Positions 18,186-27,852 of a DNA stretch of 64,000 nt are shown piece after piece. A program made the position numbers and the translations under genes. The notes below the pieces were generated by a model that did not search any database, had not been told where the DNA came from, and saw only the letters and a list, made by a program, of their open reading frames with translations. Every line of letters begins with the position of its first letter. Positions within the stretch are counted from its first letter, which is position 1. Origin of the DNA: Rhodocyclaceae bacterium (GTDB lineage Bacteria > Pseudomonadota > Gammaproteobacteria > Burkholderiales > Usitatibacteraceae); the NCBI GenBank assembly GCA_020247545.1, contig JADCIX010000036.1, positions 1 through 64,000 of the forward strand. Direction: 5' to 3'.

Positions 18186-19928
18186 TTAGGGTTGACGTTT
18201 TGCCAAGCCTTCGGCGGATATAGAGCTTAGCGCCGAAATACGTCTCTCGACCGCAGCGCGGTCAAACTGCCCTTTGACGTTGGCCGCCAGAGCCCGACGG
18301 TAGAAGCTCATGGCCGCCGACCCTTGGCCCAGTTGGTCCAGACTAACCGCTAAATTGTAGTTGTAGTCTGCGTTCTGCGGCATCAGTCTTGCGGCTTCAA
18401 AGTAGGCTGGCTGGGCTTCGCGCCACTGCCGGGATTCGGCGTACAAATTGCCCAGCAGGAAATAGGCATTGGCAGCATTCGGATCTTGGGCAATTAATCG
18501 CTTTAAGCCAATCTCCTTTTCGCCCGCACTGCTTGACCCGCCGGGGACGTTGCCGTCTTTGCCGCCTGTCAGCACGATGAGGGCTGCACTTGCGGTGGCG
18601 TTGCGGGGGTCGATCTCCAACGCCCGTTGGTAGTGTTTGATCGCGAGTGGCAGTTCAGCGGCGTTACCGCTTCGCGCGGCAGCCGTCGCAAAGCCTAGGT
18701 GGGCGTCTGCGCTGTTACCGTTAGCGGCAATAGCTTCTGCATAGCGCTGCTTGGCCGTGACGTAATCGCTGACGGCAAGCGCGGCGTAGCCTGCTCCAAG
18801 CGCCGGGTTGATCTCCAAGGCAGTCGGTTTGGCTGGGCGCAATATCACTTGGTCAGCGCCAACGTTGGGGTTAGGCAGCGCGGGTAACGCTTCAATTTGC
18901 CGGGCAAGGGCCTCACGTGGCGTGCTGGCAATAACTTTTGCCGCCGTCGGTGCGCGCTCCTCCTTTAGCTGTGTTGCCGGTGGCGGGAGTAGGGGTGGAA
19001 GTGGTGCCTCCTTGGGCGCGACCGCGGTCTCGGACACAGGCGCGGGCGATGAAGCTGCTGTGGCTACGGCAGCGGTTGGAGCAGAAGGGGCGGCAGCGCT
19101 GGTTTCCGGCGCGTTGACGCCTGGGCTCACCGGTAGACGTGCAGCCGGTTTGTTGAGCCGATTCATTTCGCTCCACACATACCAACCTCCCGCGCCAATC
19201 ACAACGAGCAGGATCCCTGCGATGGGGAGTGCCCACTTCGTTTTGCCGCTCGACGTGGCGGGTTGTTTTACCGCAAACGCGTTCCTGATCGCTTCGCGAT
19301 TCAGCGCTTGTTGGGCCGACTCCGCCTCGGGCATGGAGGCAGGGTCTGTACCCGGCTTGAGTGCTGTAAGCGGCTCCAAGCTCGTTGCCAGGCTGTAGCT
19401 GGCTGACCGGTCAACCGGACTTTGCGCCGACGCTAAACGCGACGCTCTGAAAGCGGCGGTCGCCGGTGGAGTTGCAGTCAGCGGTGGCGAAGCGAGTTCG
19501 TCCAAGTCTGAATAGCCCAACTCACTGGCGAGCATGTCTTCCAGCCTCATGCGGGGTGCCGCCGCCACGCTGCTGTGCGGCACCTGCTCCGCTAGACGCG
19601 CGTCGCCAAGCAACAGCGAAGGGACGGCCGGGTTGGTCGACGATTTCGCAACCGGGTCGCCCGGCCGATCGTCAGCAACCTCGAGGGATAGAACTGGAAA
19701 CTCTGGGGGCCTGCCGACAGCGGGTGCACCAGATTGCGGCTCGATGCGGCTAGACGCTCCATCATCTACTAACGAGAGTGCCTCTGGCACCACTGGGGCG
19801 GGATCAGCCTGTCCGTTCGCGACGTCCTCTGTCGCGGATTTGGTTAAGCTGGCCCGCGTTGCTGCTGCCTCGGCCTTTGCGCGCTTGGCATCTTCCGCAC
19901 GTTTAAGCGCATCGAGGAGCAGGCTCAC
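18186..19928 (-). CDS. mshN: TPR-containing pilus biogenesis protein MshN-like
   Basis: A 580-residue protein. It starts MSLLLDALKRAEDAKRAKAE, the usual MshN-type N-terminus. Then come a low-complexity Ala/Pro-rich region, a membrane helix at about 229-250 (WALPIAGILLVVIGAGGWYVW), and periplasmic tetratricopeptide repeats from about 385 to 560 (GYAALAVSDYVTAKQRYAEA; YQRALEIDPRNATAS; FLLGNLYAESRQWREAQPAY; NLAVSLDQLGQGSAAMSFY). Such proteins help assemble or stabilise the secretin. It follows mshL with an eight-base gap, and mshE follows it. Confidence 0.85.
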   Translation of the reverse strand: MSLLLDALKRAEDAKRAKAEAAATRASLTKSATEDVANGQADPAPVVPEALSLVDDGASSRIEPQSGAPAVGRPPEFPVLSLEVADDRPGDPVAKSSTNPAVPSLLLGDARLAEQVPHSSVAAAPRMRLEDMLASELGYSDLDELASPPLTATPPATAAFRASRLASAQSPVDRSASYSLATSLEPLTALKPGTDPASMPEAESAQQALNREAIRNAFAVKQPATSSGKTKWALPIAGILLVVIGAGGWYVWSEMNRLNKPAARLPVSPGVNAPETSAAAPSAPTAAVATAASSPAPVSETAVAPKEAPLPPLLPPPATQLKEERAPTAAKVIASTPREALARQIEALPALPNPNVGADQVILRPAKPTALEINPALGAGYAALAVSDYVTAKQRYAEAIAANGNSADAHLGFATAAARSGNAAELPLAIKHYQRALEIDPRNATASAALIVLTGGKDGNVPGGSSSAGEKEIGLKRLIAQDPNAANAYFLLGNLYAESRQWREAQPAYFEAARLMPQNADYNYNLAVSLDQLGQGSAAMSFYRRALAANVKGQFDRAAVERRISALSSISAEGLAKRQP

Positions 19929-19936
19929 TTCCTAAC

Positions 19937-21844
19937 TCACGGTCTCGGTTGCACCGGATCTGGCACTCCGGGGATGCGAACATCTACAACAGGCTCGGCC
20001 TCCTTAAAAAAGCGGCCGTCGGGCAAATATCGTTTGTACTCGCTCAGGTCGCTATCCACGCTGGCGTCCTTAATGACGATCGGACGGATGAAAACAACCA
20101 ATTCGGACTTCTTACCGGCATCGTTGCGGTAGCTCACAGCGTCACCAAACACCGGGATGCGCGACAAGATGGGAAGACCATCGCGCGTCGCTTTGAAACT
20201 GTCTTGCATGAGCCCGCCAAGCACGGTCGTCTGGCCGGAGGCAACGCGCAAAACGGTTTCAAATTCGCGTGTTTGTACTACCGGGATGCGGCTGGGAATC
20301 TGCGTGGAAGTGCTACCCAGCACCGGGCTGGTCGTGACAATAATAAGACCCGGATTTGGATCCTGGATCTGACCGACAATTTTCGTAATGCTTGGACGAA
20401 TATTGAGGGTAACCATGTCATTTTCGCCGATCTGCGGCGTGACACTCAAAACCAGGCCTTCGGGAACTACGTTGGGCGTTGAACTGTAAGTTGGTGCCGT
20501 GTTGCCGTTTGCGCTCGTTGTGCCTGGGGAGGTGGTAATTGTGAAGTAGACCGCGTTCTCGACCACCTTCATGACTGCGGTCTGGTTGTTGAGTGTCGTG
20601 GTTCGTGGGCTCGATAAAACCTTGGCGTTTCCAAACGAGCTGAGAAGGGTGATCGTGCTCTTGATGCTTCCACCCACTGCTGCATTTGGATTTGAGTACC
20701 CGACAGAGAAAAAGTTGTTAGCCAGACTGGTGGTGCCGTTCGCGGTGACGTTGGTTTGCGTAAGCTGTTGACGGAAGCTGTAGCCGAGTCCTTGTAGGGC
20801 GAGAGACGACCAATCGACTCCCGACTGATATCCGTCACTGAGTTCGACCTCGACGATCGTCGCTTCGATCAACACTTGACGCTTCGCTGCACCCGCAACG
20901 AGTTCGATAAATTGCCCGACCTTTTCATGCTGGCGGGAGGTGCCGCGAACTGAAATTGTGCCGGTTTCGGGGTTCACGATGACGGATGCCGCCTCGCGGA
21001 ACGTAAGCGTTTGCGAGACTTGTTCGTTTTGGGCCTGAATTTCGCCCGGCGTGAGGGTGGTCGTTGTTCCACGGGCCGCCGTCGTCCCGCCCCGCCCCTG
21101 TTGTGTGCGCGATGTCACGGTGCTTGAGCCTTGCGATTGACCCCGGACAACGGTCTCAGAACTTCCTTCCGGAAGGAGTTTGTCGGTCTCGCGCAGCAAG
21201 TCTTTGATGTTCTTTTCGAGGTTTTCCCAGAATCGATTCTTGGAGTTGTTAACGATGCGCAACTGCGACGAATTCTGTCCGCCTGCGCCTCCCGCCGCAC
21301 TTGCGGTGCCACCGGAACCCACTCCCGACGGGGAAACCACCTGCGTCTGGACCCCAAATGTGCCATCCATGTCACGCGTGATGTTGACGTAATCGACGCG
21401 GTAGAGCTTTAAATACGGCGTGTCGGGCATGACGGAGAGATTGGGGCCGTCCGCTTCCCAGCGCATGTCGATTTGTTTCGCCATGCGGGTCAATATCTGC
21501 CGAATCGTTTGGTCAATCGCGTTCAACGTGACGCGACCCTCGATGCCGGGATAGATGTCGATGTTGACGCCCGTGTCGCGGCTCATCGCTAGCAGGATTT
21601 CGCGCGCCGGAACGTCGATTACGCTGACTGAGTAACGCTTTTCATCCGCAACAGGTTTCGGCGGCGGAGGAATCGGCACTTGCGTTACCGGTGCGGGCAC
21701 CGGCGAGACTGCGCTTTGGGTTGCTTGTGCCGTGTTGCGTAGGTGACTGTCGATTTTGGCAACGGGGTTTGTGCCACACCCCGACAAAACTGCGGACAGT
21801 AGTGCGGCAATCAACCCAACGCGGTTGCGCGGCTTTGAGCGCAT
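19937..21844 (-). CDS. mshL: Outer-membrane secretin MshL
   Basis: A 635-residue secretin lipoprotein. ATG 21844 is preferred because it gives a clean lipoprotein signal (RVGLIAALLSAVLSGC); longer frames reach 21916. Next are an STN-like domain (YSVSVIDVPAREILLAMS...GRVTLNAIDQTIRQILTRM), a Gly/Ser/Thr-rich insert at about 175-270 that may be disordered, an N-domain with VRGTSRQHEKVGQFIELVA, and the secretin core ending VPVFGDAVSYRN-like and ELVVFIRPIVIKD. It forms the outer-membrane pore of the MSHA-type pilus. It sits between mshM and mshN, as in Vibrio clusters. Confidence 0.92.
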   Translation of the reverse strand: MRSKPRNRVGLIAALLSAVLSGCGTNPVAKIDSHLRNTAQATQSAVSPVPAPVTQVPIPPPPKPVADEKRYSVSVIDVPAREILLAMSRDTGVNIDIYPGIEGRVTLNAIDQTIRQILTRMAKQIDMRWEADGPNLSVMPDTPYLKLYRVDYVNITRDMDGTFGVQTQVVSPSGVGSGGTASAAGGAGGQNSSQLRIVNNSKNRFWENLEKNIKDLLRETDKLLPEGSSETVVRGQSQGSSTVTSRTQQGRGGTTAARGTTTTLTPGEIQAQNEQVSQTLTFREAASVIVNPETGTISVRGTSRQHEKVGQFIELVAGAAKRQVLIEATIVEVELSDGYQSGVDWSSLALQGLGYSFRQQLTQTNVTANGTTSLANNFFSVGYSNPNAAVGGSIKSTITLLSSFGNAKVLSSPRTTTLNNQTAVMKVVENAVYFTITTSPGTTSANGNTAPTYSSTPNVVPEGLVLSVTPQIGENDMVTLNIRPSITKIVGQIQDPNPGLIIVTTSPVLGSTSTQIPSRIPVVQTREFETVLRVASGQTTVLGGLMQDSFKATRDGLPILSRIPVFGDAVSYRNDAGKKSELVVFIRPIVIKDASVDSDLSEYKRYLPDGRFFKEAEPVVDVRIPGVPDPVQPRP

Positions 21845-22157
21845 ACTGAACGAACTCTTCGCACAGGCTGGTGCATCTACGGGCTTAGCATCGTAAAAAA
21901 GAGTTTTCATGCGCAAATGGGTTGTCGCAAATGAGTAGTCATTTCGGCGTTGTATAGTCCGGCAAGAACAGCAGATCGAAACTTGACGTCGACGAATTCG
22001 GTGCAGATTCCCTGCGGACTGGGCTTGGCGGCTTTTTTGGGGTTGTTAACCCATGACTTTATATGCGGATTAGGCAATAAAAGCAATGGGTTGTGCATGA
22101 ATTCAAAGAAATGTATCAAGAGTTGCCGAGCCCTTTCCGTCGGGTGCAAACAGCGCA

Positions 22158-23678
22158 CTAAGGTGCCGACTTTCTGAAGTCGTCGCGGACCGCCTGAAAC
22201 GAGCGTGCGTAAGGGCGAAACTGGCTGAGTACTTGAGGTAGCGAAGCTAGTTCTGTTGTTGCTTCCGTTCGATCCGCATAATTGCCGTAAAGGACGCTCA
22301 CCTTAGGGTTCTCCGGCGTACCGGAGAGATAGAGCATAACCCGATCGGGATTCAACTCTCGACGCGCTTGACGCAAATAAGTCTCAATGACTGTTCGTTC
22401 GCGCTCTTCAGCAGTCATCAGTTGGATCGAGTACCGATGTCTCGGCTGCTTGTCGATACGCGCCATATCTGCCGTCACCCGGCCACCGAGCCATTCCTTG
22501 GCCCGCACTGCTGAATTTGTCGCCGGTGTTGTGCTTGCTAATAGAGGTTGGCTGGGCACCTTGTCAACTGCCGCGCCGACAACAGCCGCGTCGTCTGCCC
22601 TGCTAGTTTGCGAGGCGGCAGTCAATGCGGGCGTCGCTGCTGGCTTCCAGGTTGCGGGCAGCACCGACTCTGGCGGCGGTAGTGGCCACACCGATGCAAC
22701 TGTTGAGCGTGTGGCATTGGCCGGTGTCGAGCCTAGCGACCTCACGCTGGAAGGGGTTGTGTCTTGTCGGGCTGCAAGGCCTCCAAAAAAGCCGATTACC
22801 AACCCGGCGATTAGGGAAGTCAGCACGGCAAGCCAAATCGCGGCACGGCGTTTGTTCGTATTCGGCACAACGATCCGTGTATCTGTGATGGCAGCTCGTA
22901 CCAAGTCAGGCGTGATTGTGTGGGTGCCGGCCGCATACGCCGCGAGCAACGTTTTGTCGCAATAAATGTTGATGCGGCGGGTGAGACCCTCCGAGGCCTC
23001 CGCGATGAGTCGTAGCGAGTCTGCGGCAAACAAATCCGGGCCTTTGTAGCCAGCCGCCCGTAGGCGAAAATCGACGTAATCCTTGATGTCGCGCGGTGGT
23101 AGTGGCAGCAAGGTAAAACTGTGCGTAATCCGCTCGCGCAACTGGCGCATGTTTTGCAACAACAAGTGCTGATCCAGTTCCGGCTGGCCGAACAAGACAA
23201 TCTGCATCAACTTAAAGTGGCTCGTCTCTAGGTTTGACAGAAGGCGTATTTCTTCAAGGGTTTCGAGGGGCATCGCATGCGCTTCGTCGATCAGCGCCAC
23301 CACCTGGCGTCCCTCGGCATGGAATTCAATAAGTTTTTCCTGTAAAGCGCGAATCAACTTGGTGGTCGACATGCCCTGTGTTTCAAGGCCCAGATCGCCC
23401 GCAATCGTGGCGAGCATTTCATCGCGCGACAGCGAGGGAACCGCAAGATAAATTGTCTCCACCGAGGGAGGCAACCGTTCCATCAATACTCTGCAAAGCA
23501 TCGTCTTGCCGGCACCGACTTCTCCGGTAACTTTGACGATACCTTCACCACTGGTGATCGAGTACAGCAGGGCCTCTAGCGTCTCGCCACGACTCGCGCC
23601 AGAGAAGAAAAACTCGGTATGCGGTGTAATTTTGAATGGTGCCTCGGTGAGGCCGAAGTGCTCAAGATACATCGTCAT
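22158..23678 (-). CDS. mshM: ExeA/MshM-type AAA ATPase with SPOR-like C-terminus
   Basis: A 506-residue inner-membrane protein. The N-terminal AAA domain begins MTMYLEHFGLTEAPFKITP and has Walker A TGEVGAGKTML and Walker B VVALIDEAHAMPLE. A membrane helix at about 279-303 (IWLAVLTSLIAGLVIGFFGG) leads to an Ala/Thr/Pro-rich linker. A C-terminal SPOR-like domain follows (RHRYSIQLMTAEERERTVIE...KVSVLYGNYADRTEATTELA). ExeA-like proteins couple ATPase action to peptidoglycan remodelling so the secretin can assemble, and SPOR domains bind denuded glycan, which fits. It is followed by mshL after about 240-310 bases without a clear gene. Confidence 0.88.
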   Translation of the reverse strand: MTMYLEHFGLTEAPFKITPHTEFFFSGASRGETLEALLYSITSGEGIVKVTGEVGAGKTMLCRVLMERLPPSVETIYLAVPSLSRDEMLATIAGDLGLETQGMSTTKLIRALQEKLIEFHAEGRQVVALIDEAHAMPLETLEEIRLLSNLETSHFKLMQIVLFGQPELDQHLLLQNMRQLRERITHSFTLLPLPPRDIKDYVDFRLRAAGYKGPDLFAADSLRLIAEASEGLTRRINIYCDKTLLAAYAAGTHTITPDLVRAAITDTRIVVPNTNKRRAAIWLAVLTSLIAGLVIGFFGGLAARQDTTPSSVRSLGSTPANATRSTVASVWPLPPPESVLPATWKPAATPALTAASQTSRADDAAVVGAAVDKVPSQPLLASTTPATNSAVRAKEWLGGRVTADMARIDKQPRHRYSIQLMTAEERERTVIETYLRQARRELNPDRVMLYLSGTPENPKVSVLYGNYADRTEATTELASLPQVLSQFRPYARSFQAVRDDFRKSAP

Positions 23679-23771
23679 AGCAGAATCTTATTTGCCGTGG
23701 CCAGCGTTTTTAACGCAAATTTATCGATGAAAAGCAAGCTGAGTTTAGCATTCGTCGAAGTGTGCCCGTCG

Positions 23772-25226
23772 TTAGGAATCGGGGCCGATGGCCGGGTTGC
23801 CCACGGCGGTATCGCGGTTAAGTGCGTAGGGTCGCAAAATCTCGAGCCGACTGTAGAGCGTTGAGCGCGATATCCCCAGGATTTTTGCCGCTTGGGTCAT
23901 GTTGCCGCTGGCAATTTCAATGGCCGCGTCGATGTACTTAAGTTCGACTTCGGCAAGCTTTCCATCAAGGCGAAATAGTGCGCTTGCCGTGATTTCCTCC
24001 TTTGGGTCTAGCCCGACTGACGCTTCACCGGACGGCGCGACCGATTGTGGAAGCTCAAACTCCTGAGAAAGGTCATCGGGTGTTACCGCATATCCGGCGT
24101 GTTTCGCGATGAGTCTGATGACGATGTTCTTCAGCTCGCGGACGTTGCCTGGAAATTCATATGCCAGCCATGCGGACTTCGCGGCATCAGTCAGCGTGAA
24201 CGATTGTGAGCCGAGGTGTTTCGCAGACTCGGCCGAAAAGTGTTCGAGTAGCCGCAATTTATCTTCACCTAATTCGGATAGCGGCGGGACGCTGATCGTC
24301 AAGACTGACAGTCGATGGTAGAGATCTGCGCGGAAGCGCCCGGCTTTGACTTCGCTACGCAAGTCCCGATTGGTCGCGGCGATCACGCGCGCTGCCGATT
24401 TTCTCGCCTGCGTTTCCCCAACCCGCTGATACTCGCCATTTTCCAATACGCGGAGAAGCTTCGGCTGTAACTCCAGTGGCAGTTCGCCGATTTCATCTAG
24501 AAAAAGCGTGCCTTCCCCGGCATCCTCGAAGTAGCCGGACTTTGCCGAATTGGCCCCGGTGAATGCGCCTTTGGCGTGACCAAACAGCGTGGCCTCCATT
24601 AAGTTCGCCGAGATAGCAGCGCAATTTAGCGCCAGAAACGGCGAATGACCTCGCGGACTAAGATAGTGCAACGCTGCGGCCACCCGCTCTTTGCCGCTGC
24701 CGGAAGGCCCCTCGATCAGCGCGGGAAACGTTGACGAGGCGTAAAGGTCGATCTGCCCCTTCAACTTTCTAATCGGCGGGCTTTCGCCGATCAAGCCGAC
24801 AGAGTGCGGATCGTCGGCGCGGTTTCCGGTAACAGCCCCTGTAAGTTGCGCATGCAATAGCTTCTTCAGGCGCTGAGGTTCACATGGTTTCGGCACCAAA
24901 TCTGCTGCTCCGAGCGCGCGTGCGCGCCGTGCGTTGGATTCCTCGTTTTGGCCAGTTAACACCAAAATACGAATTTTTGGCGACCACGCGAGAAGATCAC
25001 TCACTAACTTGAAGCCTTCGGTCGGTTGATTGGGTAACGGCGGCAAACCAAGATCGATGAGCGCCAACTGCGGCGAGAAATCACCACCTTGTAGTAGCTT
25101 GATCGCCGCAGCTCTTGACTCGCAGAATCTGACAACATAATCATCGGCGAGCGAAAATGCGAGCGCTTCGGCGATGAGCGGGTCGTCGTCAACCACGAGG
25201 AGCGCCGGTTTTGATTTCTGCGCCAT
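23772..25226 (-). CDS. Sigma-54-dependent response regulator (PilR/PrsR-like)
   Basis: A 484-residue NtrC-family regulator. The receiver domain starts KPALLVVDDDPLIAEAL, with a phosphorylatable Asp in LALIDLGLPP and Lys in LVPKP. The AAA+ domain has Walker A EGPSGSGKERVA, the sigma-54 contact loop GAFTGANSA, and Walker B GTLFLDEIGELP. The C-terminus is a Fis-type helix-turn-helix (MTQAAKILGISRSTLYSRLE). It is the first gene of the minus-strand pilus cluster and may activate it through RpoN. No histidine kinase gene is in the window. ATG 25226 is chosen from domain position; ATG 25259 and 25325 are alternatives. Confidence 0.88.
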   Translation of the reverse strand: MAQKSKPALLVVDDDPLIAEALAFSLADDYVVRFCESRAAAIKLLQGGDFSPQLALIDLGLPPLPNQPTEGFKLVSDLLAWSPKIRILVLTGQNEESNARRARALGAADLVPKPCEPQRLKKLLHAQLTGAVTGNRADDPHSVGLIGESPPIRKLKGQIDLYASSTFPALIEGPSGSGKERVAAALHYLSPRGHSPFLALNCAAISANLMEATLFGHAKGAFTGANSAKSGYFEDAGEGTLFLDEIGELPLELQPKLLRVLENGEYQRVGETQARKSAARVIAATNRDLRSEVKAGRFRADLYHRLSVLTISVPPLSELGEDKLRLLEHFSAESAKHLGSQSFTLTDAAKSAWLAYEFPGNVRELKNIVIRLIAKHAGYAVTPDDLSQEFELPQSVAPSGEASVGLDPKEEITASALFRLDGKLAEVELKYIDAAIEIASGNMTQAAKILGISRSTLYSRLEILRPYALNRDTAVGNPAIGPDS

Positions 25227-25401
25227 CAAATTCGCAATGCCAGTTATCATTTGTGCCATGTTAAAGAAGGTTGGTATGTGTTTCCAATGGCCAGACAGCA
25301 TAACCGAGTCTGGCGCTCTTGCCATTCACCACATGTTTGCCGGGCGCAGTCGGCAAAAAATTCGATGAACTCTGCGGGTTTTTTGCGTAACCCTCAATTG
25401 C

Positions 25402-25433
25402 TTGGCAGTGGTCGTCCGATGTTAGAATAATAT
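25402..25433 (+). promoter_or_regulatory. Possible mla operon promoter in the divergent intergenic region
   Basis: The roughly 380 bases between the response regulator start and mlaF hold no gene I can support. TTGGCA (25402) and TAGAAT (25423) are 15 bases apart, which is short; TAATAT (25428) gives 20. It is the only AT-rich promoter-like spot in the stretch. A GC-rich leader of about 170 bases would follow. Confidence 0.3.
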
Positions 25434-25604
25434 CTATAGCTGTTAGTCGCACGCACGGTAGCAAAGCGTTGGTAAGCGGCGCTGGATGAGAGAGCCCGGC
25501 AGTCGTGCGGGAACTTTTGCGATGCTGACTCGGTCTGTGCTGTTGGTCTACGCCGAAGTTACGGCAATTGCCCGGTTCCCACGGGCGTTTTGAATCACCG
25601 GCAA

Positions 25605-26462
25605 ATGCCTACTTTGACTACAAATCCCGCCATACCCGCGTCGCGAGTTAACTTTGTTGAAATCAACAACGTTGATTTTGGCTATGACAAACGGCTGATT
25701 CTCAAGGGGATCAGCATGGCGGTGCCCAAGGGCAAACTGGTCGCGATCATGGGCGGATCGGGATGTGGAAAGACTACCTTGTTGAGGCTGATCGGCGGGC
25801 AACTCAAACCGTCTTCGGGCACGGTGGAAGTTGCAGGACAGCTGGTGGCCGATTTGGATCGAGAACAGCTCTACGCGCTCCGGCGCAAGATGAGTATGCT
25901 GTTCCAATTTGGCGCACTTTTCACCGATATGTCGGTGTTTGACAACATTGCCTTTCAATTGCGCGAGCACACAGACTTGCCCGAAGACATGATTCGGGAT
26001 CTGGTGCTGATGAAGCTAAATGCCGTGGGGCTTCGCGGTGCAGCAAAGCTTTTTCCTGCAGAGTTGTCCGGCGGTATGGCACGGCGGGTTGCGCTGGCAC
26101 GTGCCGTCGCGCTTGACCCGGAGCTGATCATGTATGACGAGCCATTTGCTGGCCTTGATCCCATCTCGCTTTCTGCGGTGGGTAACACCATCAGACGGCT
26201 TAACGACGCGCTTGGTGCAACCTCGATTGTGGTGACGCATGACGTTGTTGAGTCATTGCAAATTGTTGATTACCTGTACTTCGTGGCAGACGGCAAGATC
26301 GTTGGCCAAGGAACGCCGGAAGAAATCCGCGCCTCTACCGAGCCCTTTATCAAGCAGTTTGTGCATGCCGAAATGGATGGCCCCGTTCCCTTTCACTATC
26401 CAGCACCAAAATACGCAGACGATCTCGATCTGCAACTTCCCGCCGCTGGAGCGTCGCGATGA
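25605..26462 (+). CDS. mlaF: Phospholipid transport ATP-binding protein MlaF
   Basis: A 285-residue ABC ATPase of the inner-membrane MlaFEDB complex, which moves phospholipids between the outer and inner membranes to keep outer-membrane asymmetry. Walker A is GGSGCGKTTLLR, the signature LSGGMARRVALARA, Walker B ELIMYDEPFAGLDP, and the switch His lies in VVTHDV. The start used is ATG 25605 (MPTLTTNPAIP); a TTG five codons upstream is less likely. Its stop overlaps the mlaE start (ATGA). Confidence 0.95.
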   Translation: MPTLTTNPAIPASRVNFVEINNVDFGYDKRLILKGISMAVPKGKLVAIMGGSGCGKTTLLRLIGGQLKPSSGTVEVAGQLVADLDREQLYALRRKMSMLFQFGALFTDMSVFDNIAFQLREHTDLPEDMIRDLVLMKLNAVGLRGAAKLFPAELSGGMARRVALARAVALDPELIMYDEPFAGLDPISLSAVGNTIRRLNDALGATSIVVTHDVVESLQIVDYLYFVADGKIVGQGTPEEIRASTEPFIKQFVHAEMDGPVPFHYPAPKYADDLDLQLPAAGASR

Positions 26463-27241
26463 TTAACGGGATCCGCCGTATCGGGTCACGTGGCATCGAC
26501 ACCATCTGGCGCGCCGGCGCGATGGCGCGTTTCTTTTGGCTGGTGCTGCTCAACTCAGGGATGAGTTTCCGCCGTCTGCATCTAACCGTGCGCGAGATCT
26601 ATTTCGCTGGCGTGATGTCGCTCGTCATCATCATGGTTTCTGGTTTGTTCGTTGGCATGGTGCTCGGGCTACAGGGCTTTGAGACCCTTCAAAAATATGG
26701 TGCGGAAGAAACGATGGGGGTGCTAGTGGCACTCTCTTTGGTTCGTGAGCTCGGTCCTGTTGTCACCGCTTTGCTCTTTGCAAGTCGAGCGGGCTCAGCG
26801 ATCACTGCTGAAATTGGACTGATGAAAGCGACCGAGCAGCTCAAGGCGATGGACATGATGGCCATCGATCCGATCGCCCGAGTGGTTGCGCCACGCTTTT
26901 GGGCAGGGGTGATATCCATGCCAATCTTGGCCGCACTTTTCTCGGCCATGGGAATATTTGGCGGGTACATCGTTGCAGTAGCAGTGGTGGGGATTGATCC
27001 CGGTGTGTTCTGGGCAAATATGCAATCGGCGGTCGATTTCCGCTACGACGTATGGAATGGGATCATCAAATCAATTGCCTTTGGCATCGCTGTTTCAATT
27101 ATCGCGACCTTTGAGGGATTCGATGCCGACCCAACTGCGGAAGGCGTCTCACGTGCAACGACGCGTACCGTGGTCACTTCTGCGCTTACCGTGTTGGCGA
27201 TTGACTTGATTCTGACGGCGTTCATGATTCGCGGTTTGTAA
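26459..27241 (+). CDS. mlaE: Phospholipid transport permease MlaE
   Basis: A 260-residue polytopic permease. It has the family's conserved LVRELGPVVTALLFASRAGSAITAEIG region (residues about 98-124) and four to five hydrophobic segments. Two MlaE subunits form the membrane channel of MlaFEDB. The last residues (LILTAFMIRGL) match the usual end of the family. It is translationally coupled to mlaF. Confidence 0.95.
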   Translation: MINGIRRIGSRGIDTIWRAGAMARFFWLVLLNSGMSFRRLHLTVREIYFAGVMSLVIIMVSGLFVGMVLGLQGFETLQKYGAEETMGVLVALSLVRELGPVVTALLFASRAGSAITAEIGLMKATEQLKAMDMMAIDPIARVVAPRFWAGVISMPILAALFSAMGIFGGYIVAVAVVGIDPGVFWANMQSAVDFRYDVWNGIIKSIAFGIAVSIIATFEGFDADPTAEGVSRATTRTVVTSALTVLAIDLILTAFMIRGL

Positions 27242-27326
27242 TTCACTATTGTGGCAAGACACTTTCCCTAGATGATGCGAACGCTTTCATGCCGCGGCAG
27301 ATGTAAACGAGGTTATTGAGGAAAAC

Positions 27327-27797
27327 ATGGATCGAAAAACAATTGACCTTTGGGTCGGAATTTTCCTGATGCTGGGTTTTGGTGCGTTATTGTTTCTTGC
27401 GCTTAAAGTTGGCAATCTAGGTAGCGAACGCACGGGGGATGTCTATACCGTCGAGGCACGTTTTGAAAACATCGGTGGCCTGAAACTAAAGGCACCGGTC
27501 AAAAGCGCCGGTGTGTTGGTTGGACGCGTCACAGACATTCGTCTTGACGCGGACAAGTTTCAAGCAGTCGCCACCTTGTCGTTAGACAAGCGTTTCGGTT
27601 TCCCGAAAGATACTGGAGCTTCTATCTTGACTTCTGGTTTGCTCGGCGAGGTCTACATTGGGCTGGAGGCCGGTGGAGATGACAAAAAGTTAGCCCAAGG
27701 GGACCGCATTACCATCACCCAGTCGGCAGTGGTATTGGAACGCCTGATTGGGCAATTCATGTTCAACAAGGCGGCAGAAGGGCCGGACAAGAAGTAA
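27327..27797 (+). CDS. mlaD: MCE-domain phospholipid-binding protein MlaD
   Basis: A 156-residue bitopic protein. An N-terminal helix (WVGIFLMLGFGALLFLALKV) is followed by one MCE domain (YTVEARFENIGGLKLKAPVKSAGVLVGRV...LLGEVYIGLEAGG). Six copies form a hydrophobic pore on top of MlaE. It starts after a GAGG site at 27327, 85 bases past mlaE. Length and layout are those of the single-MCE MlaD family. Confidence 0.95.
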   Translation: MDRKTIDLWVGIFLMLGFGALLFLALKVGNLGSERTGDVYTVEARFENIGGLKLKAPVKSAGVLVGRVTDIRLDADKFQAVATLSLDKRFGFPKDTGASILTSGLLGEVYIGLEAGGDDKKLAQGDRITITQSAVVLERLIGQFMFNKAAEGPDKK

Positions 27798-27852
27798 ACG
27801 GTTCACCGCCCATGGCGCGTTGTATCGTCTCCACCACCCAATAGGAACCAGA

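Noticed and set aside
21907..22158. Possible 83-residue minus-strand gene between mshM and mshL
   Set aside because: No ribosome-binding site, no recognisable motif, and it overlaps the alternative mshL start. The gap is better read as non-coding.
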